From an uncultured Porphyromonadaceae bacterium (lineage in GTDB: Bacteria > Bacteroidota > Bacteroidia > Bacteroidales > Muribaculaceae), in contig CAJKRG010000024.1 of the NCBI GenBank assembly GCA_905202215.1, forward strand, positions 1 to 39,638: 39,638 nucleotides of DNA. Direction: 5' to 3'. This document shows positions 32,283 through 39,590 of the stretch, one piece after another (positions within the stretch are counted from its first letter, which is position 1; each line of letters begins with the position of its first letter). Below the pieces are notes generated by a model. The model searched no databases. It was not told where the DNA came from and saw only the letters and a list, made by a program, of their open reading frames with translations. The translations under genes and the position numbers were made by a program.

Positions 32283-32714
32283 ATGGCACTGAAACGACAA
32301 CAGGAAATGCTGGCCACGTTCTCGATGGCCTCGATGACCGACGTGGTCTTCCTTCTGTTAGTGTTCTTCATGGTCACTTCGGCTTTCGTCTTCCCCACCG
32401 CCCTTGAGGTCGATCTTCCCGAAAGCTCACAGCAGACGCCCCTCAAGCCCTCGACACGCATGTTTATCGACGCCGAAGGCGCCTATTATGTCTCGGCCGA
32501 AGGCGCCGACCCCGTGCCCGTGCAGCCCGACTCGCTCGCCATGTTCATTCAGTCCATAGCTCCTGCCGACTCGCTCGGGGCTGTCGCCGTGTATGCCGAT
32601 GCCGCCGTGCCCTACGGAAAAGTGGTCGAAGTGCTCAATATCGGCGCCGACAACGCAATCAAGATGGTGCTCGCCACCAAGCCGGCCTCTCCCTCCAAAA
32701 CTCCCGAGCCATGA
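32283..32714 (+). CDS. ExbD/TolR family protein
   Basis: A 143-residue protein with a single N-terminal helix (about 20-38), preceded by the ExbD signature. The conserved proton-carrying aspartate is Asp20 (SMTDVVFLLLVFFMV). The periplasmic part has VDLPES and the typical C-terminal PYGKVVEVLNIG segment. It partners the ExbB-like protein encoded just upstream. Its TGA overlaps the ATG of the TonB-like gene (32711-32714), indicating coupled synthesis. Confidence 0.9.
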   Translation: MALKRQQEMLATFSMASMTDVVFLLLVFFMVTSAFVFPTALEVDLPESSQQTPLKPSTRMFIDAEGAYYVSAEGADPVPVQPDSLAMFIQSIAPADSLGAVAVYADAAVPYGKVVEVLNIGADNAIKMVLATKPASPSKTPEP

Positions 32715-33502
32715 CACCGCGCCGACAGGCCGCGGCGGCCACTGTAATCGCCGCAGTGCTTCTTGCCGTGTTCCTGTGCATGGTTCACCTGTCTGCGCCC
32801 GGCAAGGACTCGCCTGCGCCGCGTCCGGTTGCCGAAGTGGTCGAGATCGACGAGGAGTTCGTCGATCTTCTCGACATGGCCTACGGCCCCTCCGACCCGT
32901 CGCCTGCCTATGCGCCCGAGCCGGTGAGGCGCGATTCCAAAGCCGCCGAAGCCTCCGGTCAGGACAAGGTGGATGCCGGAAAAGCCGCCGCCCCGGCGCC
33001 GGACGTCACATCGGAGCGTCCTTCGCCTGTGACGCGTCCGGAAAAGCCCGCGCCGCCCGAGACCGGCCCCGACAAGACTAAAATAGCCGAGGAGGAGGCT
33101 CGCCGCAAAGCACGAAAGGGCGTCGGCGATGCTTTCAGGAATACTTCGGAGACTCCGGACAACACTTCGTCACGTGGCGAAGAAAAAGGCGACAGCGGAA
33201 CCCCCGACGGCGGACGCTCCGACGCCAACGGTACTGGCAGCGGTACGGTCGGAGGCGGATGGACCATGCCGCGCTACGCGCGCGTGCCATCCGAGGTCAC
33301 CGGAAGCATTATCCTCACCGCCATAGTCGGTTCCGACGGCAATGTGATATCCGTCGAACTCACAGGCGGCAAGTCGCCTGCCGCCGCCGACCGCGCTCTT
33401 GTGCAGGCATGTATGGCCGAAGTGCGCCGCCGCCGATTTACCCGCAACGACGACAAGGCTCCCGAGCGCTCGACAGCCCGCATCACATATACCTTCCGCT
33501 GA
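32711..33502 (+). CDS. TonB family energy-transducing protein
   Basis: A 263-residue protein with one N-terminal membrane helix (about 8-28), a long Pro/Ala/Glu/Lys-rich periplasmic linker (40-180, with EEARRKARKG), and a C-terminal TonB-like domain (about 185-263: ARVPSEVTGSIILTAIVGSD, then RFTRNDD and ITYTF). It should couple the ExbB/ExbD motor to outer-membrane transporters. The C-terminal strand-helix order is that of TonB, but the usual YP motif is not evident, so the outer-membrane partner is uncertain. It is the last gene of the operon; no strong terminator was noticed before the next promoter. Confidence 0.85.
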   Translation: MTPRRQAAAATVIAAVLLAVFLCMVHLSAPGKDSPAPRPVAEVVEIDEEFVDLLDMAYGPSDPSPAYAPEPVRRDSKAAEASGQDKVDAGKAAAPAPDVTSERPSPVTRPEKPAPPETGPDKTKIAEEEARRKARKGVGDAFRNTSETPDNTSSRGEEKGDSGTPDGGRSDANGTGSGTVGGGWTMPRYARVPSEVTGSIILTAIVGSDGNVISVELTGGKSPAAADRALVQACMAEVRRRRFTRNDDKAPERSTARITYTFR

Positions 33503-33519
33503 CACCCGTTCCAAAAAAA

Positions 33520-33551
33520 TTTGCAGGAATGGCATTTATGAGCTAATTTTG
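33520..33551 (+). promoter_or_regulatory. Promoter of the DUF4954 gene
   Basis: TTTG at 33520-33523, a 20-nt spacer and TAATTTTG at 33544-33551 give a leader of about 30 nt. Confidence 0.8.
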
Positions 33552-33585
33552 TGGCGAAATTAACCCATAATCATTTGTTTCAAGT

Positions 33586-35571
33586 ATGTCTGTTTCCCGC
33601 CGTGCCCTTACCGAGGGCGAGATCAGAATCCTCGAAAGCCGAGGATGCTCCGCGCAGGACTGGAGCAAAGTCACAGTAGCCGACGGTTTCGATCCGTTGA
33701 GAATCAAGAATGTCACATTTTCGGGTGAGGTGTCGCTCGGTCGTTTCGACGGTGTGTTCCACCGTCCCGGCGGTCTGGAGCGTCCGGCCGGAATCACCGA
33801 TGCCACTCTCCACAATGTAAGTGTCGGCGACGGTGTATATATCTCCAAGGTATCCAATTATATAGCGAACTACGACATTGCCGACGGCGTATATATCGAC
33901 AATATCGGGCTGCTTGTCGGCACGCTCGACTCCACTTTCGGTATCGGTACCGAGGTGTCTGTGCTCAACGAGACCGGAGGCCGCGAGGTGCCTGTCTACG
34001 AGCGCATGTCGGCCCAGACGGCCTATCTGGTCGCTATGTACCGTCACCGCAGCGAGATGGTGCGCCGCCTCGTGACCATGGTCAAGGTGCATGCCGACCG
34101 CGGTTTCGGCCGCAGAGGCACCATCGGGCGCTGCTGCGAGATTGTCAATGCCGGAGCCATCAATAATGTCAATATCGGCGAATATGCCCGTATCAAGGGC
34201 GTTGCGCGCCTCACCGACGGCACCATATCGTCGGTAAAGGCCGATCCCGTCTTCGTGGGCCGCGATGTTATTGCCGAAGGATTCATATTCGCTTCCGGCG
34301 CCAAGGTCGACGACGGCGCCGTAATCACGCATTGCTTCGTAGGCCAGGCTTCGCAGCTGTCGCATCTGTTTTCGGCCCACGACTCGCTCTTCTTTGCCAA
34401 CTGCGCATGCGAGAACGGCGAGGCCGCCGCGATATTCGGCGGACCCTATACGGTGACGATGCATAAGTCGAGCCTCCTCATAGCCGGTATGTTCTCATTC
34501 CTCAACGCCGGTTCAGGCTCCAACCAGAGCAACCACATGTACAAGCTCGGCCCGATACATCAGGGCGTCGTGGAGCGCGGCTCGAAAACCACCAGCGACT
34601 CATATATCCTCTGGCCGGCCAAGATCGGCGCATTCTCCCTTGTCATGGGCAGACATGTCAATCACCCCGACACATCGCGCCTGCCGTTCTCCTATCTCAT
34701 CGAGAGTCACGGCGATTCATTCCTTGTGCCGGGCGTCAACCTGCGCAGCGTAGGCACCATACGCGACGCCCAGAAGTGGCCGCGCCGCGACAAGCGCCAT
34801 GATCCCGATCTGCTCGACAGTATCAACTTCAACCTCCTCAGTCCCTACACCGTCGGCAAGATGATGGGCGGCATAAAGCTGCTCGACGAACTCGAGCGTA
34901 CCGCCGGTCTGACCGCTAACCGCTTCGCATTCCAGACCATGACCATCGAGGCCCACGCCCTCCGCAAGGGTCGCGACTACTACCGCATGGCTATCGACAA
35001 GTTCATGGGCAATTCGGTGATACACCGCCTCGGCAAGACGCCCGTAGGCAGCGACGAGGAGCTGCGCGCACGTCTCCGTCCCACCCATCCGGCCGGCGAA
35101 GGCAAATGGGTGGACATATGCGGCCTTTTTGCTCCGAAGTCGGAAATCGACCGCCTCTGTGCCGAGATTGCCGACGGAACTGTCGCCGATCTCGATACTC
35201 TCGAGCTGAGATGGAAACAGCTGCATGCCGATTACTACGACATGGAATGGACATGGGTGGCCTCGCATCTGGAGCGCTGGTGCGGAAAGGCTGTCGACGA
35301 ACTGACTCGCGCCGATGTGGCCGCCATCGTCACACGCTGGCTCGAGAGCGTGACCGATCTCGACCGCATGCTCCTCGATGATGCCGCAAAGGAATACTCT
35401 CTTACTTCGCGCACGGGCTTCGGTATCGACAATCCCGACGAGGATGCCGACGAAGACTTCATGAAAGTACGCGGCGAATTCGGCTCCGATCCCTTCGTAA
35501 AGATGGTAAAAGAGCATATCGAGAAAAAAAGCGCCCTCGGTGCCGACGCTCTCGGCCTGCTGGGCTTCTGA
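33586..35571 (+). CDS. DUF4954 family protein
   Basis: A 661-residue protein without signal peptide or membrane helices. The N-terminal half shows hexapeptide-like repeats (ADGVYIDNIG, VGDGVYISKV, ANYDI, NNVNIGEYARIKGVARL, VFVGRDVIAEGF), suggesting a left-handed beta-helix similar to acyl- and nucleotidyltransferases, as in DUF4954 proteins. The C-terminal third is helical (WKQLHADYYDMEWTWVASHL). The family is widespread in Bacteroidetes and spirochaetes, but its reaction is not known to me. It has its own promoter and is apparently monocistronic. The start ATG 33586 fits the promoter. Confidence 0.85.
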   Translation: MSVSRRALTEGEIRILESRGCSAQDWSKVTVADGFDPLRIKNVTFSGEVSLGRFDGVFHRPGGLERPAGITDATLHNVSVGDGVYISKVSNYIANYDIADGVYIDNIGLLVGTLDSTFGIGTEVSVLNETGGREVPVYERMSAQTAYLVAMYRHRSEMVRRLVTMVKVHADRGFGRRGTIGRCCEIVNAGAINNVNIGEYARIKGVARLTDGTISSVKADPVFVGRDVIAEGFIFASGAKVDDGAVITHCFVGQASQLSHLFSAHDSLFFANCACENGEAAAIFGGPYTVTMHKSSLLIAGMFSFLNAGSGSNQSNHMYKLGPIHQGVVERGSKTTSDSYILWPAKIGAFSLVMGRHVNHPDTSRLPFSYLIESHGDSFLVPGVNLRSVGTIRDAQKWPRRDKRHDPDLLDSINFNLLSPYTVGKMMGGIKLLDELERTAGLTANRFAFQTMTIEAHALRKGRDYYRMAIDKFMGNSVIHRLGKTPVGSDEELRARLRPTHPAGEGKWVDICGLFAPKSEIDRLCAEIADGTVADLDTLELRWKQLHADYYDMEWTWVASHLERWCGKAVDELTRADVAAIVTRWLESVTDLDRMLLDDAAKEYSLTSRTGFGIDNPDEDADEDFMKVRGEFGSDPFVKMVKEHIEKKSALGADALGLLGF

Positions 35572-35605
35572 TAAGCTAATAGCCCGGTCGCCCGTCAGCC
35601 TGATC

Positions 35606-36013
35606 TCATCGGCCGCGCTGCGCGTTGTTGCTGCCCCCGCTGTTGAGAGCGGGGGTGGAAGGAACGGGTGCCGACGGCATTCCGCCGTTTCCCGGACGTT
35701 GCACGCCGTTAGGTGCCGTTGTCGGTATGCCGTTCATCGGAGGACGTATCTGGGGGCGGTTGTTGTTCTGAGGGGGCAATGCCGGCCCCGGGTTTCCGCC
35801 TATCATGGGCGGCCGTGGGGGAGGGGCTACGGGAGGAGTGTAGAGCGGATAGTCCCAGTCCCAGCCCATGTTGCCCCAGGGCGAGCCGTAATATCCGTTT
35901 CCGTAGTAGTAAGGATTGTATACTCCTGAATCTACGTCTACTCCGAAGCCGAGATCGGCACATGCCGCGACGCCTATTGCCGCTATTGCCGTGAGTATGA
36001 TTTTCGCTTTCAT
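35606..36013 (-). CDS. Pro/Gly/Tyr-rich small lipoprotein
   Basis: A 135-residue predicted lipoprotein (signal peptide, lipobox GVAAC with Cys18). The mature part is of low complexity: a Tyr/Gly/Trp-rich stretch (NPYYYGNGYYGSPWGNMGWD), then proline-rich (PPVAPPPRPPMIGG) and Asn/Pro/Gly-rich segments up to the end. There are no catalytic motifs. Such proteins are frequent in Bacteroidales envelopes, possibly as flexible surface or periplasmic spacers. It is transcribed toward the DUF4954 gene, whose stop lies 34 bp away. Function unknown. Confidence 0.7.
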   Translation of the reverse strand: MKAKIILTAIAAIGVAACADLGFGVDVDSGVYNPYYYGNGYYGSPWGNMGWDWDYPLYTPPVAPPPRPPMIGGNPGPALPPQNNNRPQIRPPMNGIPTTAPNGVQRPGNGGMPSAPVPSTPALNSGGSNNAQRGR

Positions 36014-36060
36014 GATTGCATGTCTGTATAGTTATATATAAGTAACAATCGTGAAGGCGT

Positions 36061-36092
36061 TTTGGTGGAGGCGAAATAAATTGCTAATTTTG
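36061..36092 (+). promoter_or_regulatory. Promoter of DUF3822-rsmD, very close to the start codon
   Basis: TTTG at 36061-36064, a 20-nt spacer, then TAATTTTG at 36085-36092. The predicted transcription start is within a few bases of the ATG at 36099, which points to a leaderless or nearly leaderless mRNA. Confidence 0.75.
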
Positions 36093-36098
36093 CAATCT

Positions 36099-36926
36099 AT
36101 GGAACAACCTGAAATTTCCAATCCATCCTTGTGGCGGTTGCTGCTGCTGATAGACGGCACGGCCATACGGGCCGTAGCCCTCAGCACTGTCGACGACGTA
36201 CAGACTCTGGCTTTCAGCGTGCCTTTCGATCCGACAGCCTCGGGTGGCCTGCTTGCCGCGGTCGAGGAAGCGGTCTACGCCGTACCCTTGCTGACAGCCG
36301 ATTTTGCTGCTGTCGATGTCCTTGTCGATACCCCTCACTACCTTGTGGCCCCCTCCGAGATCGGGCCGGAGGCTCTTGAAGCGAGTGCCCGTTACTGCTG
36401 CCTCGCCGACGAGGGCGAAACTCTGCTCACCGACGGGGCCGTAGGGCAGGGCGCAGCCGTCGTCTGGCCATGTCCCGAAGATCTATCCAATTTTCTTGCC
36501 CGTACATTCCGCAATCCGCGGGTAAGTTGCCGCATAACGCCCCTTCTGAGATATATCAGCGCTAAAAACGCTGGAGGGAACGGTGCCAAGCTCTATGCAC
36601 ACCTCACCGGAGGCGTCCGTGCCGCTGTCGACATACTTGCTTTCGGCCGCGACGGCTCGTTGCTGCTGTGTACTACCAAGGATGCCCCGACCGTCGCCGA
36701 TGCCGCCTACTGGGTCATGGCGGCCGCGCGCGAGGCCGGTCTCGATCCGGCGGCCGACAGCATATATCTGTGCGGCGATACGTCGGCTCGCCTTGCCCTC
36801 GCCCCCGAACTGGCCCGCTATGCGGCCAATGTGCTGCCATACATCTTCCCCTCGGCCGCTCTCCGCGGCGGTCACGATGCCATCAAGGCCCCCTTCCCAT
36901 TGATTCTGATACCACTATGCGAATAA
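36099..36926 (+). CDS. DUF3822 family protein
   Basis: A 275-residue cytosolic protein with an ASKHA/actin-like pattern expected for DUF3822 (LLLIDGTAIRAVALS at the start, YAHLTGGVRAAVDILAFG and SIYLCGD then LARYAANVLPYIF later). Its function is unknown, but it regularly precedes rsmD in Bacteroidetes, as here, where the two overlap by 10 nt. ATG 36099 is preferred because an upstream ATG would lie before or within the promoter. Confidence 0.85.
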   Translation: MEQPEISNPSLWRLLLLIDGTAIRAVALSTVDDVQTLAFSVPFDPTASGGLLAAVEEAVYAVPLLTADFAAVDVLVDTPHYLVAPSEIGPEALEASARYCCLADEGETLLTDGAVGQGAAVVWPCPEDLSNFLARTFRNPRVSCRITPLLRYISAKNAGGNGAKLYAHLTGGVRAAVDILAFGRDGSLLLCTTKDAPTVADAAYWVMAAAREAGLDPAADSIYLCGDTSARLALAPELARYAANVLPYIFPSAALRGGHDAIKAPFPLILIPLCE

Positions 36927-37462
36927 TACGAGGTAAATATGGCCGTCGGCGTTTCGACGTGCCTACAAATATCACCGCTCGCCCGACTACCGATTTCGCC
37001 CGCGAGAATATATTCAATGTCATCGAGAACATAGCCGATATCGAAGGCGCCGACACGCTCGACCTCTTCGCCGGTACGGGCGCGGTCACTTTCGAGTTTC
37101 TCAGCCGCGACTGCCGCACCGCCACGGCTGTCGAAAAGGCGTCGACACAGCAGCGATTCATTCAGAAAGTGGCGAAAGAGCTTGGCGCGGACAATCTCAA
37201 CCTCGTGCGCGACGACGTGCTCCGCTATCTCGAAGGCGCCTCCCGCGGATTCGACATCGTTTTTGCCGATCCTCCCTACGATATGCCCGGCTTCGCCGAG
37301 ATTCCGGGTCGGATTCTGGCATCGAAAGTGGTCAGGCCGGGAACTCTCGTTATCGTCGAGCATTCGAAAAATCACGATTTTTCGTCCTTGCCCGGCTTTT
37401 TCGACCATCGCGTCTACGGTTCTGTCAATTTCTCCCTCTTCCGTGTTCCGGAACAGGAGTAA
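36917..37462 (+). CDS. rsmD: 16S rRNA (guanine-966-N2)-methyltransferase
   Basis: A 181-residue class I SAM-dependent methyltransferase that modifies G966 of 16S rRNA on the small subunit. The start MRIIRGKYGRRRF and ARPTTDFARENIFNVI are standard for RsmD. The SAM loop is LDLFAGTGAVTFEFLSR and the catalytic motif is FADPPYD (DPPY). The start ATG at 36917 lies inside the end of the DUF3822 gene (10-nt overlap), indicating coupling. A local hairpin starts directly after the stop. Confidence 0.93.
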   Translation: MRIIRGKYGRRRFDVPTNITARPTTDFARENIFNVIENIADIEGADTLDLFAGTGAVTFEFLSRDCRTATAVEKASTQQRFIQKVAKELGADNLNLVRDDVLRYLEGASRGFDIVFADPPYDMPGFAEIPGRILASKVVRPGTLVIVEHSKNHDFSSLPGFFDHRVYGSVNFSLFRVPEQE

Positions 37463-37561
37463 ACTTTCAGCAGCCTGAAAGCGTTATATTTACAAAGCCG
37501 GAGATTTGATGCCTGATGGCATCGCGGGATAGTAATCCCATACTCTCGGAAGGCTGAAAGT
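37463..37561 (+). other. Highly foldable spacer with mutually exclusive stems after rsmD
   Basis: The 99 nt after rsmD can fold into a closed multi-branch structure: ACTTTCAGC (37463-37471) pairs with GCTGAAAGT (37553-37561), with inner pairings AGCC/GGCT and GAGA/TCTC and two perfect hairpins, GATGCC-TGAT-GGCATC and GGGAT-AGTA-ATCCC. The same left arm CTTTCAG (37464-37470) can instead pair with CTGAAAG at 37475-37481 to give a short local hairpin. It may be an rsmD 3' end or an unrecognised RNA; strand and function are unproven. It does not match a tRNA or a riboswitch I know. Confidence 0.5.
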
Positions 37562-37604
37562 GCCACCGGCGGTTCCTCTCTCCAAGTCTCGCGGCCGCAA
37601 TTTA

Positions 37605-37941
37605 AGAGGTTGTTTAATAACATATGTGAAATCACAGGTTGGTGTATTTTTGCTTAAATTGCACATTATGAAGAGGGAACATAGCGGTGGCTATGTGACC
37701 GATGAGTGATGGGCAAGTTAACAAAAAGACGCCAGGACTGCACTAATGTTAAAAACGCCTCATCAAAATCTTCTTAAAAAACACTGTCAGCATGAAAACA
37801 AAGGCTTCGCCTCCAAAAATTCGGAGTGTCTTTATCTCTTCGACTCAGTCACATAGCCACCGCTATGCTCCTTCGTCTCAGATATAAAGTCATCTCCGAC
37901 TTTTTGGCCTGTGCTTTCACATATGTTATTAAACAACCTCT
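37605..37941 (+). mobile_element. MITE-like element, copy 2 (337 bp, inverted relative to copy 1)
   Basis: It begins AGAGGTTGTTTAATAAC and ends GTTATTAAACAACCTCT. The terminal repeats extend about 34 bp with one mismatch. Subterminal hairpins CATAGC/GCTATG lie at 37680-37695 and 37852-37867, each about 70-75 nt from its end, and an internal GGCTTCGCC occurs. It shares most of its length with copy 1 in reverse orientation. It is noncoding and inserted between rsmD and the upp terminator. Confidence 0.8.
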
Positions 37942-37949
37942 AAATACGT

Positions 37950-37994
37950 CAAGCGCCCGGAGCTGTCAGAACAGCTCCGGACGCTTGCGTTTTT
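37950..37994. terminator. Strong hairpin terminator downstream of upp
   Basis: CAAGCG plus CCGGAGCTGT (37950-37966) pair with ACAGCTCCGG plus CGCTTG (37971-37987) with one C-A mismatch and a 4-nt loop; TTTTT follows on the plus strand. On the minus strand, the direction of upp, the tail is ATTT and then the MITE-like end, so the insertion may have shortened the original T-tract. Confidence 0.75.
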
Positions 37995-38050
37995 GGGGTT
38001 GGCGGTCAGTGGGAGGGGAGGATGTGTCGCGTCAGCCTGACCGCCCGGCC

Positions 38051-38704
38051 TCACTCCTTGGTGCCGTAGGCGAGGTCGCCGGCGTCGCCCAGGCCGGGCA
38101 CGATATAGCTGTGGGCGTTGATCTGATCGTCGATCACGCCGACCCATAGCTCTGCTTCGGCCGGCATTACGGTCTGAAGATAGTCCACGGCCTGACGCGA
38201 GGCTATGACCGACGCCACATGCAGCTTCGCCGGAGTGCCTTTGGTGAGCAGAGCCTTGTAGCTCAGTTCCATCGAGGCGCCTGTAGCAAGCATGGGGTCG
38301 CAGAGTATCAGAGTTTTGCCGTCGAGGCGCGGCGAGGCAAGATATTCTATCAGAATATCGAAATTCTCTTTTTCCTTATATTTGCGGTAGGCCGATACGA
38401 AGGCGTTTTCGGCGTTGTCGAAATAGCGCAGGAAGCCCTGGTGGAAAGGCACCCCGGCGCGGAAGATTGTGGCGAGAACCAGCGGCTCGCTTATCACCTG
38501 GCATGATGCCTCGACGCCCAGCGGAGTGGTGATCTGTTCGGTCTTGTATTCGAGGCCCTTGCTGATCTCGTAGGCGAAGATTTCGCCGAGTCGCTCAAGA
38601 TTTCGGCGGAAGCGCAGGCGGTCGCCCTGCACATTGATGTCGCGCATTTCGGCCAGATACTGGCTCACCAGCGACGGTTGTTCGGCAAAATTATGTACTT
38701 TCAT
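38051..38704 (-). CDS. upp: Uracil phosphoribosyltransferase
   Basis: A 217-residue salvage enzyme that makes UMP from uracil and PRPP. It has the family PRPP loop as LCDPMLATGASM and the uracil-binding C-terminal motif YIVPGLGDAGDLAYG. The N-terminal ISEPLVLATIFRAGVPFHQGF is also typical. The length is slightly above the usual 208. It lies on the minus strand 103 bp downstream of the M48 gene, separated by a perfect palindrome. Confidence 0.95.
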   Translation of the reverse strand: MKVHNFAEQPSLVSQYLAEMRDINVQGDRLRFRRNLERLGEIFAYEISKGLEYKTEQITTPLGVEASCQVISEPLVLATIFRAGVPFHQGFLRYFDNAENAFVSAYRKYKEKENFDILIEYLASPRLDGKTLILCDPMLATGASMELSYKALLTKGTPAKLHVASVIASRQAVDYLQTVMPAEAELWVGVIDDQINAHSYIVPGLGDAGDLAYGTKE

Positions 38705-38730
38705 AGTATTATGTCAACATTAAGAAGTTT

Positions 38731-38796
38731 TCTAAAGTTTAAAGAGTTAAGACAATCAGTCGCAAGTACTATTGTCTTAACTCTTTAAACTTTAGA
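38731..38796. repeat. Perfect 26-bp intergenic palindrome
   Basis: Arms 38731-38756 and 38771-38796 are exact reverse complements enclosing a 14-nt loop. They are made of TAAAGTTTAAAGAGTTAAGAC-like AT-rich words. It sits 12 bp after the M48 stop codon and could act as a transcription end or mRNA stabiliser. Confidence 0.75.
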
Positions 38797-38807
38797 CTCT
38801 AATAAAA

Positions 38808-39590
38808 TTATAGCCCGTCTTTAGCAGCCCGCTTCTCCATGCGCTCTATGCGCTTGTCGAGTTCGGGGTGAGTGGAGAAGAGCTGATTGATTTTTGAGGT
38901 CTTGGAGGCGCCTGCTTCCTGCTCCATCTGCTGGAGTTTCTTGAAAGCCAGAGCCATTGCCAGCGGGTTCTTGCCGTGTGACTTCAGGAACTCATAGCCG
39001 TAGTCGTCGGCTTCGTCTTCGTGCTTGCGCGAATATTTGGCACTGGCAAGGCTTTCGCCAAGTACTCCGAGCTGCGAGTCGGTGAGTGTGGCGACCTTGT
39101 TGCTCGACGATGCCACGGCGTCTTTGAGCGCGGAAGTAAGCAGAGCCTGTTTCATGGAGCTCTTGGAGTGTTTTTTGGCGATGTGGCCTATTTCATGGCC
39201 GATGACACCGAGAAGTTCGTCGTCGGTCATTATGTCCATCAGCGACGAAAACACGCGGATGCTGCCGTCGGGGCATGCGAAAGCGTTGACGTCGACCACG
39301 TCGTATACCTTGAAGTTGAGCGGCGTACCCTCTACGGAAGTCATTCCGGCGGTAATGGAGTCGAGGCGTTTGGTATAGGGATTATCGGCCGCAGTGACAG
39401 GATTGTTCTTGTCCATCCAGTCGATATATTCCTTTACATACTGGGCCATGTCGGCGTCGGAGAGAGTGAGAGCCTGGGCGGCTTTGCTTACGGCCTTGAG
39501 ACCGCGGTTGAGATTGAACTGTGCGTTTGCCGTAAGCGGAAATGCCATCGCAACTACCGCGGCAAGCGCAAATATAAGAGGGCGTTTCAT
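38808..39590 (-). CDS. M48 family metalloprotease (exported)
   Basis: A 260-residue protein with a cleavable signal peptide (MKRPLIFALAAVVAMAFPLT, cleavage after ANA), thus probably periplasmic. The zinc site is HEIGH at 132-136 with Glu133 catalytic and the distal ligand in HEDEADDYG (Glu191 likely). NAFACPDGSIRVFSSLMD just before it is typical of M48C/LoiP-BepA type peptidases, which act in envelope quality control. I choose ATG 39590, since it opens a good signal peptide; an upstream in-frame ATG would add 16 residues encoded by the MITE-like sequence. The start codon itself lies in the degenerate terminal repeat of that element. Confidence 0.93.
   Translation of the reverse strand: MKRPLIFALAAVVAMAFPLTANAQFNLNRGLKAVSKAAQALTLSDADMAQYVKEYIDWMDKNNPVTAADNPYTKRLDSITAGMTSVEGTPLNFKVYDVVDVNAFACPDGSIRVFSSLMDIMTDDELLGVIGHEIGHIAKKHSKSSMKQALLTSALKDAVASSSNKVATLTDSQLGVLGESLASAKYSRKHEDEADDYGYEFLKSHGKNPLAMALAFKKLQQMEQEAGASKTSKINQLFSTHPELDKRIERMEKRAAKDGL

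Noticed and set aside
37463..37561. tRNA gene
   Set aside because: Stems and spacing do not give a 7-bp acceptor, an anticodon loop or a TTCRA-type T loop, and there is no CCA end.
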